DNA of 64,000 bases from Paenibacillus paridis (GCF_006345825.1 NZ_VCIX01000092.1:1736001-1800000), one strand, 5' to 3'; positions 1 through 8,133 are shown, counted from the stretch's first letter. Translations and numbers: made by a program. The notes: generated by a model from the letters alone, not told the origin.

Positions 1-429
1 GTATCCGAATAAGGGCCGGAACACGAAGCGATCCAGCAGTGAACCAGCCAAACCGAAACGGGTTTGATAGCTATAGAGCGTAGAAAACGTGATTTGATGT
101 GCATGTGCTTCATATTTCCAGTATCCGCCTCCTCTCCGAATCAAAGAGATTGGCTGCTCAGAGGCAAAGGTCAAGGAAGATTTACGATAGCACGCAGAGG
201 CTGTATTAGTTTGAAAGGATTCGCCCGTACCTGAAATTTTTATGCCAAAGCCGATTCGGGTCTCGTATAAAAACTTCTGTATGGAAGCTGAATGGCTTTT
301 TGGCAAATAGCGAATTTGAGTGAACCGAAGATCCCACTGCTCATGCAGCAGCGGGTTTTGCGTATGCTCCCAAAGCTCGCTCATTGATCCTTTGATTTCA
401 AGCTCAACATAGATAGATTTATTATTCAT
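1..429 (-). CDS. SRPBCC-like protein, C-terminus beyond window
   Basis: The frame is open from the ATG at 429 to the left edge, giving 143 residues without a stop. The N-terminus (MNNKSIYVELEIKGSMSELW) and the following alternation of strands with W/H/Q pairs resemble the START/polyketide-cyclase (SRPBCC) fold, a hydrophobic ligand-binding fold with no single fixed function. The ATG overlaps the last 8 bases of the upstream DCC-family gene, so the two are probably translationally coupled. This pairing suggests a joint role, but I cannot name a substrate. The family call is by fold impression only. Confidence 0.55.
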   Translation of the reverse strand, partial: MNNKSIYVELEIKGSMSELWEHTQNPLLHEQWDLRFTQIRYLPKSHSASIQKFLYETRIGFGIKISGTGESFQTNTASACYRKSSLTFASEQPISLIRRGGGYWKYEAHAHQITFSTLYSYQTRFGLAGSLLDRFVFRPLFGY

Positions 430-892
430 CCCCATCCCCCTCTGCCTTTACGTCTACTGGCTGCATTTGTCCATCCATAAACCTGCTTATCAAATCTGGC
501 GTTGGCAGAATGCAATGGGTTGCCCTGCCAAACCAACGATACCGATTACGCGCAATCAGATCATATGCCGCATTTCGCAAAACGCGGGGTACTATCTTTC
601 CTACAACTGCAAATCGCCACCACCCGCCAAGCCGAACAAGAACATGTAAAGCAGCATCGGATTTGATGAGAAAGCTCCCTTGCTGCACCATAACGAAAGT
701 ATCCAAATCCTCCGTTGGCAGCTTGCATTCAAGCAACAGCTGCTGTCCAAGCGGTGATTGCAACGTAGCGAAGCGGAAAAGATTTTCTTTATCTCTTTTG
801 ACAACAAAATGTGTAATGCCATTGCATAGCAAGCATTGGCCATCAACAAGAAGTATACTCGGAGCCCCATGCTGATTTTTTTTATTCTTCAT
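422..892 (-). CDS. DCC-family thiol-disulfide oxidoreductase (DUF393)
   Basis: Small cytosolic protein of the DCC/DUF393 (YuxK-like) family, named for the N-terminal DxxCxxC motif. Here it reads DGQCLLCNG near residue 19, directly after a predicted first strand (SILLVDG). The two cysteines are the presumed redox pair; no substrate is known for the family. The first in-frame ATG lies at 919, but the purine-rich GGAGAGAGAGG tract sits inside that extension and is better placed for the ATG at 892 (MKNKKNQ), which I prefer (156 residues). The downstream SRPBCC gene overlaps its stop. A strong bidirectional terminator separates it from the response regulator gene upstream. Confidence 0.8.
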   Translation of the reverse strand: MKNKKNQHGAPSILLVDGQCLLCNGITHFVVKRDKENLFRFATLQSPLGQQLLLECKLPTEDLDTFVMVQQGSFLIKSDAALHVLVRLGGWWRFAVVGKIVPRVLRNAAYDLIARNRYRWFGRATHCILPTPDLISRFMDGQMQPVDVKAEGDGDE

Positions 893-970
893 TGTCTTTC
901 GCTTCCTCTCTCTCCTCATTTTATATGGCCATTGGGTTGCTTCGGCAGTGCTAACTTTCGTAGAACATCA

Positions 971-1007
971 CAAAGAAGGGTACTACACGACGTAGTACCC
1001 TTCTTTG
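971..1007. terminator. Perfect 16-bp hairpin, probable terminator
   Basis: The arms CAAAGAAGGGTACTAC (971-986) and GTAGTACCCTTCTTTG (992-1007) are perfect inverted repeats with a 5-nt loop. The A/T-rich flanks allow function in either direction. It lies just downstream of the response regulator gene (minus strand), which it most likely terminates. Confidence 0.75.
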
Positions 1008-1053
1008 TATATCGATAGCTTGTGACCGCAACATTCATCAATTTCGCAAAATC

Positions 1054-1695
1054 TCAGTTTTCCGTTTCGTCCTTCTGAAGCAAGCCTCTTCGCCTAACTT
1101 TTTCAACTGCCGCCTTACTGCTGCTCACGCCGAATTTTTTCAGCATTTTATTTACTTGGTTTTTTAGTGTACTTTCCGCTTTGAACAGCTTCTGCTCAAT
1201 TTGCGGTTGCGTATGACCCGCCTCAATCAACTCAAATACTTCACGTTCCGCTCCGGTCAATGGTTTGAGCTGCTCTTCTCGTTTTAGCCTCGCGAGCTCC
1301 TTAATCAGTGCCTCCATCGGTGCCGAATGGTGAAAGACTCCGCGAATCGTCTGGGGAAGCTCCTGAAACCTTGTTTTCTCCAAATATTGCAAGGCACCGG
1401 CCGTGAAAGCCTTTGTCATGGAGCTCTCGTCACTTAGTGACGTCAGCATAATAATTTTTGCAGAAGTGCTCTCATGCATTAGCATGGCAGTTTGAATCCC
1501 GTCTAGCGCGCTACCTTCGAGCTGGATATCCATAAGAATGATGTCGATAGCGGTTGTCTGTGCCATGCGAAGCGCATCCACTGCATTTGTTGCGGCTCCG
1601 ACAACAAGAAGGTCAGCTTCTCTATTCAAATAAGATGTGAGCGCCTTAATCCAGTCAGCATCATCCTCAACGATAAAAACTTTAATATGGCTCAA
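1054..1695 (-). CDS. NarL/LuxR-type response regulator
   Basis: 213 residues. The N-terminal receiver domain (about 1-125) has the acidic pair EDD, the phosphoacceptor Asp in ILMDIQ near residue 55, a Thr in MLTSLS and a Lys in LEKT. The C-terminal LuxR-type helix-turn-helix (about 145-205) contains LTGAEREVFELIEAGHTQPQ. Translation starts at a TTG, 7 nt after GGAGG. The gene follows the sensor kinase by 20 nt, so the two form an HK-RR operon. The target genes are not evident from the neighbourhood. Confidence 0.9.
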   Translation of the reverse strand: MSHIKVFIVEDDADWIKALTSYLNREADLLVVGAATNAVDALRMAQTTAIDIILMDIQLEGSALDGIQTAMLMHESTSAKIIMLTSLSDESSMTKAFTAGALQYLEKTRFQELPQTIRGVFHHSAPMEALIKELARLKREEQLKPLTGAEREVFELIEAGHTQPQIEQKLFKAESTLKNQVNKMLKKFGVSSSKAAVEKVRRRGLLQKDETEN

Positions 1696-1715
1696 TTGAT
1701 TACCTCCTCAGCGAC

Positions 1716-3053
1716 TTATAGCAGCTTCTTCCTAGGCAAGAGAAAGCTCACCTTGGTCCCTTTCGTCTCTACGCTTGTAATCCGGACTTTCACTCCGCTT
1801 TTCTGCATAACATTGTACACATACGATAAGCCAAGTCCAAAGTTACTTCCCGTCTTCCCCATGCTAAAGAATGGATCGAACACTTCTCCCAGCTTCTCTT
1901 TAGGTATGCCAATCCCGCTATCTTGAATAGAGAGCTCTACCCCATTCGGATGTGCTGCAAGTCTAATTTCAATCTTCCCTCCGCCAGGCATCGCTTCGCA
2001 AGCATTGTTCAAAACATTTCCGAGCGCCTCGCTAAAATGAACCTTATCGCATATAAAGGTAGGATGCTCCTCAAACACGCGATTCACCGTCACGCCGCAG
2101 CTTCTAAAAAGCCCTTCATGCTGCAGCAAACAAAGCTCAATGAAGTCCGCTAACGGTACGCTATCCTCTTTAAGGCTGATATCCTTCATCTGGCTGTGCA
2201 TGCGGCCAACCATTTCAAGCATGTGATTGGAAGCATTCATAATAATCTGCATATGCTGCTTCGATTGCTCATCGGGAGCTGGGATCATGGATTTCAAATT
2301 TTCCGTGCTGATTGCAATTTTGCCAATCTCGTTTTTAAGCGTGTGATTGAGCATGGCCGTTCCTGAACTGACTGCACGCATCGTACTCTCCATTGGATCA
2401 TGCTCAAAACGAAGCCTGACTCCCAGCACACCGTACATGAATGTACAAAGCAGCGCGACAGCAAGCGAATAGATGATAAAAACAGAAATATAATTAAAAA
2501 ATTCAAAATCAGGCGATATAACCTTCGCTACGTATATAAAGAAAAGAACGGCAATCAGCGTAGGGACGATAATGATCATTGAAATAAATCGGCTCCGTTT
2601 GAGACGAATGTCCCGCTCTCTCCAAAATGAAGCAACAAGGAAATAGCATGAGCTTAGATAATACGGCGCACTCCAGAGCAGCAGTAAACTGAAAAACAAC
2701 GTTCGGATATCTGAAAAGAAAAAGGGAATAAGCATGAACGGTATTGGCATAGACAAGAACAGTTTGAATGTACGGATAGAGCGTCTAGCGGTTAGCCACC
2801 CTGAATAAGAAAGACTGAAAATGATGACCGCATACGGTGTCAAAGTATAATTAAGAAATTGCAATACCTCGGCAACGATAGTTAACCTTAAGTTTAAAAG
2901 AAAATCGGAAAGTCCGCCAATCGAGGCGCTGCCAAGGAAAAAGGCCGCCCAGCGGTTTGCTTCATTTTTTCGGTTGTTTAACCATACAATGATGGCTGCC
3001 GTAAATAATGCTAAAAAGTAAAAGAGCATATTAAACAACCATCCTGTCCTCAT
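1716..3053 (-). CDS. Membrane sensor histidine kinase
   Basis: About 445 residues. The first 215 are very hydrophobic, with six to seven likely membrane helices and no large extracellular sensor, so the stimulus is probably sensed in or at the membrane. A dimerisation/phosphoacceptor helix follows with the H-box LNHTLKNEIGKI near residue 240. The ATPase domain then shows the N-box NVLNNACEA, G1 DSGIGIP, F-box FFSM and G2 GLGLSYV. It is cognate to the response regulator immediately downstream. The start is uncertain: the ATG at 3053 has no clear ribosome binding site, and an ATG at 3029 is preceded by AGGATGG at 9 nt. Confidence 0.88.
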   Translation of the reverse strand: MRTGWLFNMLFYFLALFTAAIIVWLNNRKNEANRWAAFFLGSASIGGLSDFLLNLRLTIVAEVLQFLNYTLTPYAVIIFSLSYSGWLTARRSIRTFKLFLSMPIPFMLIPFFFSDIRTLFFSLLLLWSAPYYLSSCYFLVASFWRERDIRLKRSRFISMIIIVPTLIAVLFFIYVAKVISPDFEFFNYISVFIIYSLAVALLCTFMYGVLGVRLRFEHDPMESTMRAVSSGTAMLNHTLKNEIGKIAISTENLKSMIPAPDEQSKQHMQIIMNASNHMLEMVGRMHSQMKDISLKEDSVPLADFIELCLLQHEGLFRSCGVTVNRVFEEHPTFICDKVHFSEALGNVLNNACEAMPGGGKIEIRLAAHPNGVELSIQDSGIGIPKEKLGEVFDPFFSMGKTGSNFGLGLSYVYNVMQKSGVKVRITSVETKGTKVSFLLPRKKLL

Positions 3054-3162
3054 TTGGTAAGTCTATCGTATCACAAATGGACGTTTGATAGTTCAACAGT
3101 CGAAAGATGCGATCTCGGATCAAGCGAATAGGTTCATCCATTCCTTTGCTGTCAATAATTAA

Positions 3163-3201
3163 AAAAATCCCAACCGCTGTTCGAAAGCGAATTGGGATTT
3201 T
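3163..3201 (-). terminator. Terminator of the ydjO-like gene
   Basis: AAAATCCCAA (3163-3172) pairs with TTGGGATTTT (3192-3201). Read on the minus strand, the stem is followed by a run of seven T. It lies 23 bases past the stop of the 71-codon zinc protein gene. Confidence 0.75.
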
Positions 3202-3223
3202 CTTAAATTTTGATCTTCCGTTA

Positions 3224-3439
3224 CTAGTAATCGGATTTCGGTTTGCGAGGCTGAGGCTTCGGTTTGTTTTGCACTGCCGGCAAATGGCGCATGCTTCTAA
3301 GCATTGGCCCTTTGCAGATCGGGCAGGTTTGCTCTGTTGCTGCAAATTCGTCTCTTACCCATGCCTTGCAATCCGGATTTTTACATTTGAAAATTTTTGT
3401 TGCCTTTAATTTAGGTTTATCGTCTTCGTTAATAGCCAC
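3224..3439 (-). CDS. ydjO: YdjO-like cold-inducible zinc-binding protein
   Basis: 71 residues, with four cysteines in a C-x4-C ... C-x2-C arrangement (CKNPDC and CPIC), a small zinc ribbon flanked by basic and proline-rich tails. This matches the layout of Bacillus YdjO, described as cold-inducible and of unknown function. The start is GTG at 3439 with AAGGGG 11 nt upstream. It is monocistronic, with its own terminator at 3163-3201. The assignment rests on the cysteine pattern and length. Confidence 0.7.
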   Translation of the reverse strand: MAINEDDKPKLKATKIFKCKNPDCKAWVRDEFAATEQTCPICKGPMLRSMRHLPAVQNKPKPQPRKPKSDY

Positions 3440-3485
3440 GCTTATGCTTTCCCCTTTTCATCTCTATACTTATGCCATTAATCAT

Positions 3486-4574
3486 TTATGTGGTTAAATA
3501 AACAGGGACTACGCAAACCGGCTTCGAAACCGTAGTGCTGATACCTGTGTGCACCAGTTTCCCGCTTGCTTTGTCGATCTTGAAGGTTACGATATTATCG
3601 GTATCCCGATTGGCAGCAAGCAAAAAATCCCCGTTCGGCGTAATTGCAAAATGGCGTGGATGTCCACCCTCAACCGAAATATGTTGGACAAGATTCAATA
3701 TCCCTGTCTGCTCATGGATGGCGAATACAACGATGCTGTCATGTCCGCGATTCGAGCCATATAGGTATTTACCATCTGCAGATACCTTGATTTCGGCACA
3801 GGAATTTTCATCCTTGAAATCAGGCGGCAGCGTACTCACCGTCTCTTGTGTTACTAATAGACCGGATTCTTTGTCATATGTAAACGAAGTAATCGTTGAA
3901 TCCACCTCATTAATGACATAGACAAGCTTTCCATTCGGATGAAAGCTCAAATGACGCGGACCAGCCCCTGGATGCAGTGCCACCTCGCTTTGACGAACAA
4001 GCTTGGCATTTGCTTCATCAAGTGCGTATGTCACTATTCGATCAAGCCCCAAATCCGATACGAGCAAATAACGGCCATCCGGGCTATAGAAGGAAGAGTG
4101 CGGATGTGGACGGTCCTGGCGATCGGGATGCTGACTGCTTCCTTCATGCTGTTGGACATCAAGCAATGATCCGACTGCTCCTTCTTCCGTAATGCTCATT
4201 AACCCAATCATCCCGCCATGATAGCTTGTAACGGATAGAAAACGGCCGTTCTCGTCGCGCTGAATATGGCAGGTCGTCGAATCAACCGTGACCTCACGGT
4301 TCATGAGTTGAATGGTACCGCTCGCGGCGTCAATAGAGAAAGCTGCAGCTTCTCCAACCTTTTGGCCCGCTTGATTAACTGCCTCAGAAATTACGTACAG
4401 CAGCTTGCGCTTCGCGTCAACATTTAGAAACGTCGGATTTTTAAGACCAGCGAATTCGTCAGTCAAAGTTAATGTTCCCGTTGCTTCATCGAAAGCATAC
4501 ACATAAACGCCGTTATCTCCCGCTTCCGCATATGAGCCTGCGAACACGAGAAGGCGCTGTGATTCAACTGTCAA
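3486..4574 (-). CDS. Lactonase family beta-propeller (YkgB/Pgl-type)
   Basis: 362 residues of repeating beta-propeller blades, with recurring phrases such as HPNGKLVYVINE, SADGKYLYGSNRG and TPNGDFLLAANRD. This matches the seven-bladed 6-phosphogluconolactonase family (B. subtilis YkgB, E. coli Pgl), which hydrolyses 6-phosphogluconolactone in the pentose phosphate pathway. No signal peptide is seen, so it should be cytosolic. The start is TTG at 4574, 8 nt after AGGGGG. It is unlinked to other pentose phosphate genes, so the exact lactone substrate remains inferred. Confidence 0.85.
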   Translation of the reverse strand: MTVESQRLLVFAGSYAEAGDNGVYVYAFDEATGTLTLTDEFAGLKNPTFLNVDAKRKLLYVISEAVNQAGQKVGEAAAFSIDAASGTIQLMNREVTVDSTTCHIQRDENGRFLSVTSYHGGMIGLMSITEEGAVGSLLDVQQHEGSSQHPDRQDRPHPHSSFYSPDGRYLLVSDLGLDRIVTYALDEANAKLVRQSEVALHPGAGPRHLSFHPNGKLVYVINEVDSTITSFTYDKESGLLVTQETVSTLPPDFKDENSCAEIKVSADGKYLYGSNRGHDSIVVFAIHEQTGILNLVQHISVEGGHPRHFAITPNGDFLLAANRDTDNIVTFKIDKASGKLVHTGISTTVSKPVCVVPVYLTT

Positions 4575-4680
4575 AATTCATTCCCCCTAAACATTTGCAT
4601 AACATGGCTGCTTCAAAAGCAGTTGTCTTCGTTTCCGTTATCTATTATAAGACGAGAAGTCATTAGTGACAAATAAGTTC

Positions 4681-5094
4681 TTAAAGCTTGTTCTCGCCTG
4701 TGCTTTCGAACAGCTCAATAATTTCTCCGTCCGGTCCTTTAAAGAACGCGATTCTAACCGGAACGCCTCCTAGGACAGCATCTTTAGGCTCAACCGTTAC
4801 TTCCATGCCTGCCGCTCTAGCAAGTTCTATAGCCTCAGTTACATTATCAGACCGCAAAGCCAGATGCAAAAAGGCACCCTCGTCCTTCTGGCCTTGCGTA
4901 CCGCCTGCGAATACTTCTAAATAATTGCCATCACCCGTATCAAGCATGATCGCCCGAGCATTTCCCTCTCCCCACCTCACTTGCTCCTTAAACCCTAGCA
5001 CCTCTGTATAAAATGAAACCGTTTTGTCAAAATCAAATACGCGGATAGCGATATGATGAAAGCCGCCGCCGCCGATTTTCGCATTGTTACCCAT
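4681..5094 (-). CDS. VOC/glyoxalase-fold protein
   Basis: 137 residues forming two beta-alpha-beta-beta-beta units of the vicinal oxygen chelate fold. Likely metal ligands are the His in FHHIAIRV, Glu in NYLEVF, His in FLHLALR and Glu in EIIELFE, which is a complete glyoxalase I-like set. I chose the ATG at 5094, preceded by GGAAG; the frame stays open to 5211 but that stretch overlaps the small gene upstream. It may be a lactoylglutathione lyase-like or thiol-adduct lyase enzyme, and the substrate cannot be read from sequence. Confidence 0.8.
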   Translation of the reverse strand: MGNNAKIGGGGFHHIAIRVFDFDKTVSFYTEVLGFKEQVRWGEGNARAIMLDTGDGNYLEVFAGGTQGQKDEGAFLHLALRSDNVTEAIELARAAGMEVTVEPKDAVLGGVPVRIAFFKGPDGEIIELFESTGENKL

Positions 5095-5116
5095 TGCATC
5101 CACTTCCTTTTCCAAT

Positions 5117-5323
5117 TTAATGTTCTTTTGGTATGGGACACCAGCTTTGGCCTGTCCAGATAACGAAATCGCCGGGAAGGGCTTCCACGGCGATTTTATT
5201 GATCGGAACATTCACATATTGGCCATTTATCTCCAGCGATGCTGAATTTTCGTTTAGGCTGACCATTCGCGCTACACGCTGGATTTGGCAAGAGCTTTTC
5301 GACTTTGAATCTTCCATAAGCAA
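5117..5323 (-). CDS. Small protein of unknown function
   Basis: 68 residues with a short polar N-terminus and a beta-rich body (VARMVSLNENSASLEINGQY, VPINKIAVEALPGDFVIWTG). It looks like a small SH3/OB-like barrel, but I recognise no family. It starts at a TTG at 5323, 7 nt after GGAAGGG, or at an ATG two codons later. It ends 22 bases before the VOC gene and follows the FrnE gene by 20 bases, so all three may be one operon. Confidence 0.6.
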   Translation of the reverse strand: MLMEDSKSKSSCQIQRVARMVSLNENSASLEINGQYVNVPINKIAVEALPGDFVIWTGQSWCPIPKEH

Positions 5324-5343
5324 GCCGCCGCCCTTCCTATCTA

Positions 5344-6063
5344 TTATGATTTAGGGGCGTCTGGCGCGCAATACCCATCTGTGCATAATGCATCCGTCTC
5401 TCCGTCATTGACTTGTATAAATGCAGGATGCTTCTCGTTCCAAGCCTTGTTCAACGTATCCAAAAATACTTCTGGTGATTGTGCGCCTGATACCGCGTAT
5501 TTGCGATCAACGACGTAAAAAGGCACACCGCGAATACCAAGGGCGCTTCCTTCCTCTTCTTGCCCGCGCACAGCATCACTGAATCGAGCAGACGCCAGCA
5601 CGTCAGCCACTGCTGCCGCATCCAAACCAACCTCAACCGCCAGCGCAGTCAAGCGGCCACGATCGCCAACATTTTCTCCATCCGTAAAATGGGCTTTGAA
5701 CAAGCGCTCCGACATCTCTTTCTCCTTGCCCTGCTCCGCAGCAAAATGAACGACTCGGTGTGCGTCAAACGTGTTGGTTGATACAGCTTTGTCGAAATGA
5801 AACGTTAATCCAACGGCCGCCGCTTGATCCGCCACATTTTGGGTGGTCTCTTTCGCTTTCTCAATACTCATCCCGTATTTTGCTGCGAGCATGCTGTAGG
5901 TGCTTTTGCCTGAACGGGGATCTGCTCCAGGATCTAGCTCAAAACTGCGAAATACAGTCTCAATCTGTTCCTTATGGGCAAAACGCTCTAAAGCGAGCTC
6001 AAACTTTCTTTTTCCTATATAACAAAACGGACATACGTAATCCGACCAAATTTCCACTTGCAT
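5344..6063 (-). CDS. DsbA/FrnE-type thiol oxidoreductase
   Basis: 239 residues of the cytosolic DsbA-like FrnE family, with a thioredoxin fold carrying a helical insertion. The active-site CPFC is near residue 13 (WSDYVCPFCYIGKRKFE) and the family signature GIRGVPFYVV is near residue 175 (cis-Pro loop). No signal peptide is present. The ATG at 6063 lies 7 nt after a perfect GGAGGT. FrnE relatives take part in disulfide handling and oxidative-stress tolerance. Its upstream region carries an inverted repeat also found before the divergent NAD(P)-binding gene at 7242. Confidence 0.88.
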   Translation of the reverse strand: MQVEIWSDYVCPFCYIGKRKFELALERFAHKEQIETVFRSFELDPGADPRSGKSTYSMLAAKYGMSIEKAKETTQNVADQAAAVGLTFHFDKAVSTNTFDAHRVVHFAAEQGKEKEMSERLFKAHFTDGENVGDRGRLTALAVEVGLDAAAVADVLASARFSDAVRGQEEEGSALGIRGVPFYVVDRKYAVSGAQSPEVFLDTLNKAWNEKHPAFIQVNDGETDALCTDGYCAPDAPKS

Positions 6064-6100
6064 GACTTGCACCTCCGGTAGTTTTTAAAAAGTAGGGAAC

Positions 6101-6130
6101 TTACATTATTATTGTAACATGTTTGGTTAC
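6101..6130. promoter_or_regulatory. Alternating TTACA/TGTAAC half-sites, candidate operator
   Basis: TTACA (6101-6105), TGTAA(C) (6113-6118) and GTTAC (6126-6130) are three half-sites in alternating orientation, each pair separated by 7 nt. The pair GTAAC-N7-GTTAC is repeated exactly at 7111-7129. It lies 38-67 bases upstream of the frnE-like start, where a repressor of that gene would bind. Confidence 0.5.
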
Positions 6131-6253
6131 GACTTTGAAAATGGTTATTTTGTCGCGTTTGACCATAAAAAAAAGCGAATCCTAATGAAAACATAAATCG
6201 CTTGTCATTAAGAAACGCTTCCTTCTATAAGATGCATGGCCAAAACCTGAACA

Positions 6254-6910
6254 TTACACTGCGAAAATGTGCCTGCCGATCTTCACGGTCTGCTTACGCG
6301 ACCAAATCCAATCCGATGTAGCGGTTTGCGGATTAAAGTAATAGAGTGCATCTCCCGTAGGGTCAAAGCCCTTAACGGCATCCTGGGCAGCTTGATAAGC
6401 CGTTTTGTCTGGGGTAAGCTTGTATTGTCCATCATCAACAGCAGTGAAGGCTCTAGGCTGCTCAATCACTCCTCTTATCGAATTAGGAAAGCTTGATGAG
6501 GCTAAACGGTTCATAACGACTGCTCCTACCGCTACCTGTCCTTTGTAGGATTCGCCGCGTGCTTCCGCATAAATGATTCTCGCCAGCAAAGTAAGCTCTG
6601 TTTGGTTAACCGAAACTTTTTTGAGTGTCTCCCACGTCTGTTTGCCTGCCACGCCGTCAGAAGCGATGCCGTAATCCTTCTGGAAACGTTTCAAAGACTC
6701 GAGCGTCGTCGTGCCAAAATAAGCTGTGACATCCTTATTGAAATAACCTAACGTCTTTAATCTATACTGCAAATCAGGTACATCGGCACCCGAACTCCCA
6801 ACTTTCAGAGTTGCAGGCGAAGCGGCTTGAGCCGAATGTGCCGGAATGCTAAAGGCCAGAATAAAAATCAAGAATAGCGCTATACTATGGGGTATGAATT
6901 TAATGTTCAT
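6254..6910 (-). CDS. sleB: Spore cortex-lytic enzyme SleB-like
   Basis: 218 residues. A signal peptide (residues 1-29, cleavage near AHSAQA-A) precedes a peptidoglycan-binding repeat (about 35-95, VPDLQYRLKTLGYFNKDV) and a C-terminal SleB/CwlJ hydrolase domain (about 105-218, LLARIIYAEARGESYKGQVA), whose first Glu is the expected catalytic residue. SleB is a lytic transglycosylase that degrades muramic-delta-lactam cortex during germination. The usual partner ypeB is not downstream; a FrnE gene is. It could therefore be a SleB paralogue rather than the germination enzyme itself. Confidence 0.85.
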   Translation of the reverse strand: MNIKFIPHSIALFLIFILAFSIPAHSAQAASPATLKVGSSGADVPDLQYRLKTLGYFNKDVTAYFGTTTLESLKRFQKDYGIASDGVAGKQTWETLKKVSVNQTELTLLARIIYAEARGESYKGQVAVGAVVMNRLASSSFPNSIRGVIEQPRAFTAVDDGQYKLTPDKTAYQAAQDAVKGFDPTGDALYYFNPQTATSDWIWSRKQTVKIGRHIFAV

Positions 6911-7241
6911 TTAGAAAATGAACCTCCTTCGTTTGCTTATAATTCATCCTTAATAATAAATTGGAATAAGAATGGGAATTCCTCGCTTGGCATGTGTTCG
7001 AGTTTAGCACAGTTATCAGGGGATTGTAACCGGAATCAGATAATTACATACATTTGCTAATTTACAAATCAGATAAAATCTGAAATATAAAGTTGACAAA
7101 ACGCGAAACCTGTAACTATAATTGTTACATCATTTGTTTGTAGCTGCTTCTTATTTTTCCCGTTATTGAAACTCTATATATTAAAATTTATGAACAGTAT
7201 TGAAATGTTAAAAAATCAACAAAAACAAGGAGATTATTCAT
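6911..7241. other. Divergent intergenic region, sleB / NAD(P)-binding gene
   Basis: 331 AT-rich bases with no gene that I can support. It contains the promoter and operator of the plus-strand gene (7093-7129) and further TGTAAC/TTACAT half-sites (7025-7030 and 7044-7049). No clear sporulation-type promoter for sleB could be fixed by eye. Confidence 0.6.
7093..7129 (+). promoter_or_regulatory. SigA-type promoter with overlapping operator
   Basis: TTGACA (7093-7098), an 18-nt spacer and TATAAT (7117-7122) form a near-ideal promoter. The -10 box is exactly the spacer of the inverted repeat TGTAAC-N7-GTTACA (7111-7129), so a bound repressor would block it. Confidence 0.75.
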
Positions 7242-7871
7242 ATGAAAATTGCCGTTATCGGAGCAACCGGACGTGTAGGAAGCCGAATTGTAGAGGAAGC
7301 AAAAAGCCGTGGCCACTACGTAACCGCCATCGTACGCGATGCCTCTAGACTAAGCAGCACGGAAGGAATTGAAATGTTAGTTAAGGATGTATTTCAACTA
7401 GACAGTGAATTGAGAGAATTTGACGCTATTGTGAATTCCTTCTCTGCAAAACCGGGTGAAGAGCATAAACACGTAGAAGTGATTAAGCATCTGATTGCTG
7501 CACTAAAACCAGCGCAAGGAACGATTTTATACAATGTTGGAGGCGCGGGCAGCTTGCTGGTGGATGATCAAGGGACACGGTTGATGGATACACCTCAGTT
7601 TCCCTCCCTTTTTTATGCGACTGCCAAAGCGCAAAGCGACCAGCTAGACGTGCTGCGTGGGGAAAAAGAATTGAAATGGACATTCTTTAGCCCTGCAGCC
7701 GTATTCGAGCCTGGGGAGAAAACGGGCAAGGTTCAGCTTGGTGAAGATCATTTCCTTCTGAATTCGCAGCATAAGAGCAAGATCAGTATGGAAGATTATG
7801 CGTCCGTTCTACTGGGTGAAATCGAAAATCCTAAATTTCTAAATCGCCGATTTACAGCAATCAACGTATAA
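7242..7871 (+). CDS. NAD(P)-binding atypical short-chain reductase (YwnB/NmrA-like)
   Basis: 209 residues. The Rossmann glycine motif GATGRVGS is at residues 8-15 after MKIAVI, followed by an atypical SDR fold with FYATAKAQSD in place of the usual YxxxK region. It resembles Bacillus YwnB and NmrA-like proteins, which bind NAD(P) and may act as reductases or redox sensors. The ATG lies 9 nt after AAGGAG. It is a single-gene unit with its own promoter and terminator. The tight operator overlap suggests strong repression and induction by a redox or electrophile signal (inference). Confidence 0.85.
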   Translation: MKIAVIGATGRVGSRIVEEAKSRGHYVTAIVRDASRLSSTEGIEMLVKDVFQLDSELREFDAIVNSFSAKPGEEHKHVEVIKHLIAALKPAQGTILYNVGGAGSLLVDDQGTRLMDTPQFPSLFYATAKAQSDQLDVLRGEKELKWTFFSPAAVFEPGEKTGKVQLGEDHFLLNSQHKSKISMEDYASVLLGEIENPKFLNRRFTAINV

Positions 7872-7886
7872 GCAATAGCAATTGTT

Positions 7887-7917
7887 AAAAAAAGCCTCTA
7901 TGAAAGAGGCTTTTTTT
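7887..7917 (+). terminator. Intrinsic terminator
   Basis: AGCCTCT/AGAGGCT stem with a short ATGAA loop, flanked by A7 and T7, sixteen bases after the stop of the NAD(P)-binding gene. Confidence 0.85.
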
Positions 7918-8007
7918 AGTTTCTTTTTTTCTGCACCCGTTGTATGGCAGTAGCCACATTGCTACAATTAGGAGATAACATAAACTAAAGACGACATTTA
8001 TTTTGTT

Positions 8008-8027
8008 AACATAATTATTATTATGTT
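8008..8027. repeat. AT-rich inverted repeat upstream of recombinase gene
   Basis: AACATAAT (8008-8015), a 4-nt spacer and ATTATGTT (8020-8027). It could be an operator or a recombinase recognition site with binding arms facing a short core. It is too AT-rich to exclude chance. Confidence 0.35.
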
Positions 8028-8133
8028 CTTTTAATCAAGTTAACTAATAACGTCATTAATTATAAGGGGCTGATCGGATATCAATATTTTAAAACAAAAG
8101 GATCGCGAGGAACTGGATAAACGCCTGCCCACG

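Noticed and set aside
3031..3345. 104-codon minus-strand frame between the kinase and ydjO genes
   Set aside because: It overlaps ydjO and its terminator in another frame, and its Arg/Lys/Ser-rich sequence shows no conserved feature.
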